A stretch of DNA of 64,000 nucleotides from Streptomyces griseoluteus (lineage in GTDB: Bacteria; Actinomycetota; Actinomycetes; Streptomycetales; Streptomycetaceae), in the NCBI RefSeq assembly GCF_004784465.1, contig NZ_SRRU01000002.1, positions 248,001-312,000 of the forward strand. The letters are read 5' to 3'. The notes under the pieces were generated by a model. That model saw only the letters and a program-made list of their open reading frames with translations, ran no database searches and was not told where the DNA came from. This document shows, piece by piece, positions 62,661 through 64,000 of this stretch (its first letter is position 1; every line of letters begins with the position of its first letter). The translations under genes and the position numbers were made by a program.

Positions 62661-63854
62661 TTACGACGTGATCAGCTCACCCGTGTCCACCGGCGCCGTC
62701 GCCGTCTTCGCGCGCCGGGCGTCCGCCGAGACCTCCGCCGCCGTGAGCGCGTACCCCGTCTCGGAGCTGGAGGTGGAGCGGGCGAAGACCACGCCGAAGA
62801 CCCGGCCGTCCGTGGTGAGCAGCGGGCCGCCGGAGTTGCCCGGCAGGACGGTGGAGCGGACGGAGTAGATCTCGCGGGTGACCGTGCGGTCGCTGTAGAT
62901 GTTCTGGCCGGTCGCCCGCACCCGGTTCGCCACCGTCGCCGCCTGGAGGTCCAGGCTGCCGTCCTGCGGGTAGCCCGCGACCACCGCCGACTCGCCGCGC
63001 CGGGCGGAGGAGTCGAAGGGGAGCACCGGGGCGCGCAGATCCGGTACGTACAGCACCGCCACGTCCTTGTCGGGGTCGAACAGCACCACCCGCGCCTGGT
63101 ACACCCGGCCGACCCCGCCGATCCGTACCGTGGGGTTGTCGATGCCGGCCACCACGTGCGCGTTGGTCATCACCCGGCGCGGGGCGTACACGAAGCCGCT
63201 GCCCTCGCGGCCCTCGGCGCCCGCCGAGCCCTCGATCTTCACCGTGCTGCGCCGGGCCGCCTGCGTGGCCGCCGGCGTCACGCTGTCGCCGGAGGGCTCG
63301 GCCACCTGCGCGGTCGACTCGTTCTCGAAGGGGTTGAAGACCTGCGGGAAGCCCGCCTCCGTCAGCGCGGAGGTGGCCCGCGAGAACCAGGCGGGGGTGG
63401 TCTCCGGCATCGCCCGCTGCACCGCGCCCAGCAGGGCGGAGTTGCGGATCGCCGTGGTCACCGTCTGCGAGGGCGCCGCGCCCAGCACGCTCGCCGCTAC
63501 CCACGCCACGAGGAGTACGGCGACCCCGTTGGCCGCGGCGCCCCCGATGCCGTCCGCCACCCGCAGGGGGCCGCTGCCCGACCGGTCCATCCGGCTGCGC
63601 AGGCTGAGCGCCAGGCGGCCCGCCAGCTCGTGCCCGATCATGCCCGGCACCAGCACGGTGAGGACCGCGATCACGGTGGCCGCCGCCGAACCGCGCGTCA
63701 CCAGCCCCGTCACCCACGGCAGCGCCCACACGCCGACCGCCGCGCCGCCCAGGAAGCCGGCCAGCGAGACACAGCCGGCCACCAGCCCCCGCCGGTAACC
63801 GGAGGCCGCGTACAGCAGGACCACCAGCACGAGCAGCACGTCGAGCAGATCCAC
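62661..63854 (-). CDS. MarP-like membrane serine protease
   Basis: 397 residues: a CvpA-type N-terminus with four TM helices (about 1-165), then a periplasmic chymotrypsin-like protease with His in TNAHVV (about 228), Asp in DKDVAVLYV and Ser in PGNSGGPLL (about 339). The M. tuberculosis homologue MarP is needed for acid and oxidative stress resistance. ATG at 63854. The final 146 bp of the window upstream hold no visible feature. Confidence 0.93.
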   Translation of the reverse strand: MDLLDVLLVLVVLLYAASGYRRGLVAGCVSLAGFLGGAAVGVWALPWVTGLVTRGSAAATVIAVLTVLVPGMIGHELAGRLALSLRSRMDRSGSGPLRVADGIGGAAANGVAVLLVAWVAASVLGAAPSQTVTTAIRNSALLGAVQRAMPETTPAWFSRATSALTEAGFPQVFNPFENESTAQVAEPSGDSVTPAATQAARRSTVKIEGSAGAEGREGSGFVYAPRRVMTNAHVVAGIDNPTVRIGGVGRVYQARVVLFDPDKDVAVLYVPDLRAPVLPFDSSARRGESAVVAGYPQDGSLDLQAATVANRVRATGQNIYSDRTVTREIYSVRSTVLPGNSGGPLLTTDGRVFGVVFARSTSSSETGYALTAAEVSADARRAKTATAPVDTGELITS

Positions 63855-64000
63855 GAAGCCGCCTTTCTGTCGGACCCTCCAATACGGACGGGGCAGGCCC
63901 GCTGATCAGTAGTACGCCCGGGGGCTTCCCGTAGGCGTGTACCCACGGAAACGCCCCGGACCTGGACGATGGTTCCACCGGGTGGCACACCACACATCGC

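Overview
The window is high-GC actinobacterial chromosome, almost certainly Streptomyces. Third codon positions are nearly all G or C, GTG starts are frequent, TTA codons are almost absent, and the gene families and their order (glnA2, glnE, malR-malEFG-aglA, glnII, glnA, lipB-lipA) are, as I recall them, those of the conserved S. coelicolor chromosome core. I see no mobile element, tRNA, rRNA or CRISPR array. Both window ends cut ordinary sequence; the first gene loses its C-terminus at base 1.

Layout. 1-3.1 kb: a membrane-anchored endonuclease/exonuclease/phosphatase (EEP) protein, then a TetR regulator with its DHA2 efflux pump and a candidate operator. 3.2-9.6 kb: panB, a metallophosphoesterase with a TTA codon, an Imm-5-like helical protein, nadE and a secreted sedolisin protease. 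9.7-12.8 kb: a nitric-oxide module with DUF305 and DUF3105 proteins, nsrR and hmp, and two palindromic NsrR-type sites. 13-18.6 kb: glnA2, a VOC protein and glnE. 18.5-19.4 kb: a PAP2 membrane phosphatase. 19.5-33.3 kb: a complete alpha-glucan module: malR, malEFG without an ATPase gene, aglA, a secreted alpha-amylase and a 1,798-residue amylase-pullulanase, with MalR-type CTTGC motifs in each control region. 33.3-37.3 kb: a TetR gene, a ferredoxin-domain remnant, a sigma-like domain joined to a membrane-anchored secreted domain, a TPR protein and a lipoprotein. 37.4-43.4 kb: two secreted proteins with Gln/Gly-rich linkers, an SDR oxidoreductase, a receiver-less OmpR-type regulator (probable GlnRII) and glnII. 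43.4-52.9 kb: an ArsC-like protein, a hydrolase-kinase fusion, pspAB-htpX, a HEAT-repeat protein, a two-component system and a second EEP protein. 53-64 kb: glnA, an RDD protein, DUF4191, lipA, lipB, an HTH/TPR regulator, an FAD oxidoreductase, a TIGR01777 epimerase and a MarP-like protease.

How the genes work together. Nitrogen: glnA and glnII each carry a four-pentamer GlnR box; GlnA carries the adenylylation tyrosine for the GlnE encoded 35 kb away; GlnA2 lacks it; a GlnRII-type regulator lies beside glnII. Carbon: secreted amylase and amylase-pullulanase degrade starch, MalE-MalF-MalG import maltodextrins (energised presumably by MsiK encoded elsewhere), AglA hydrolyses them inside, and MalR represses the set. 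Nitrosative stress: NsrR controls Hmp and perhaps the DUF3105-DUF305 pair.

No wholly new multi-gene system stands out. The best leads are the alpha/beta-hydrolase-phosphotransferase fusion with paired operator-like repeats, the sigma-like transmembrane protein, the NsrR-linked DUF3105-DUF305 pair, a strong hairpin between malE and malF, and a HEAT-repeat gene whose only upstream start is ATT.
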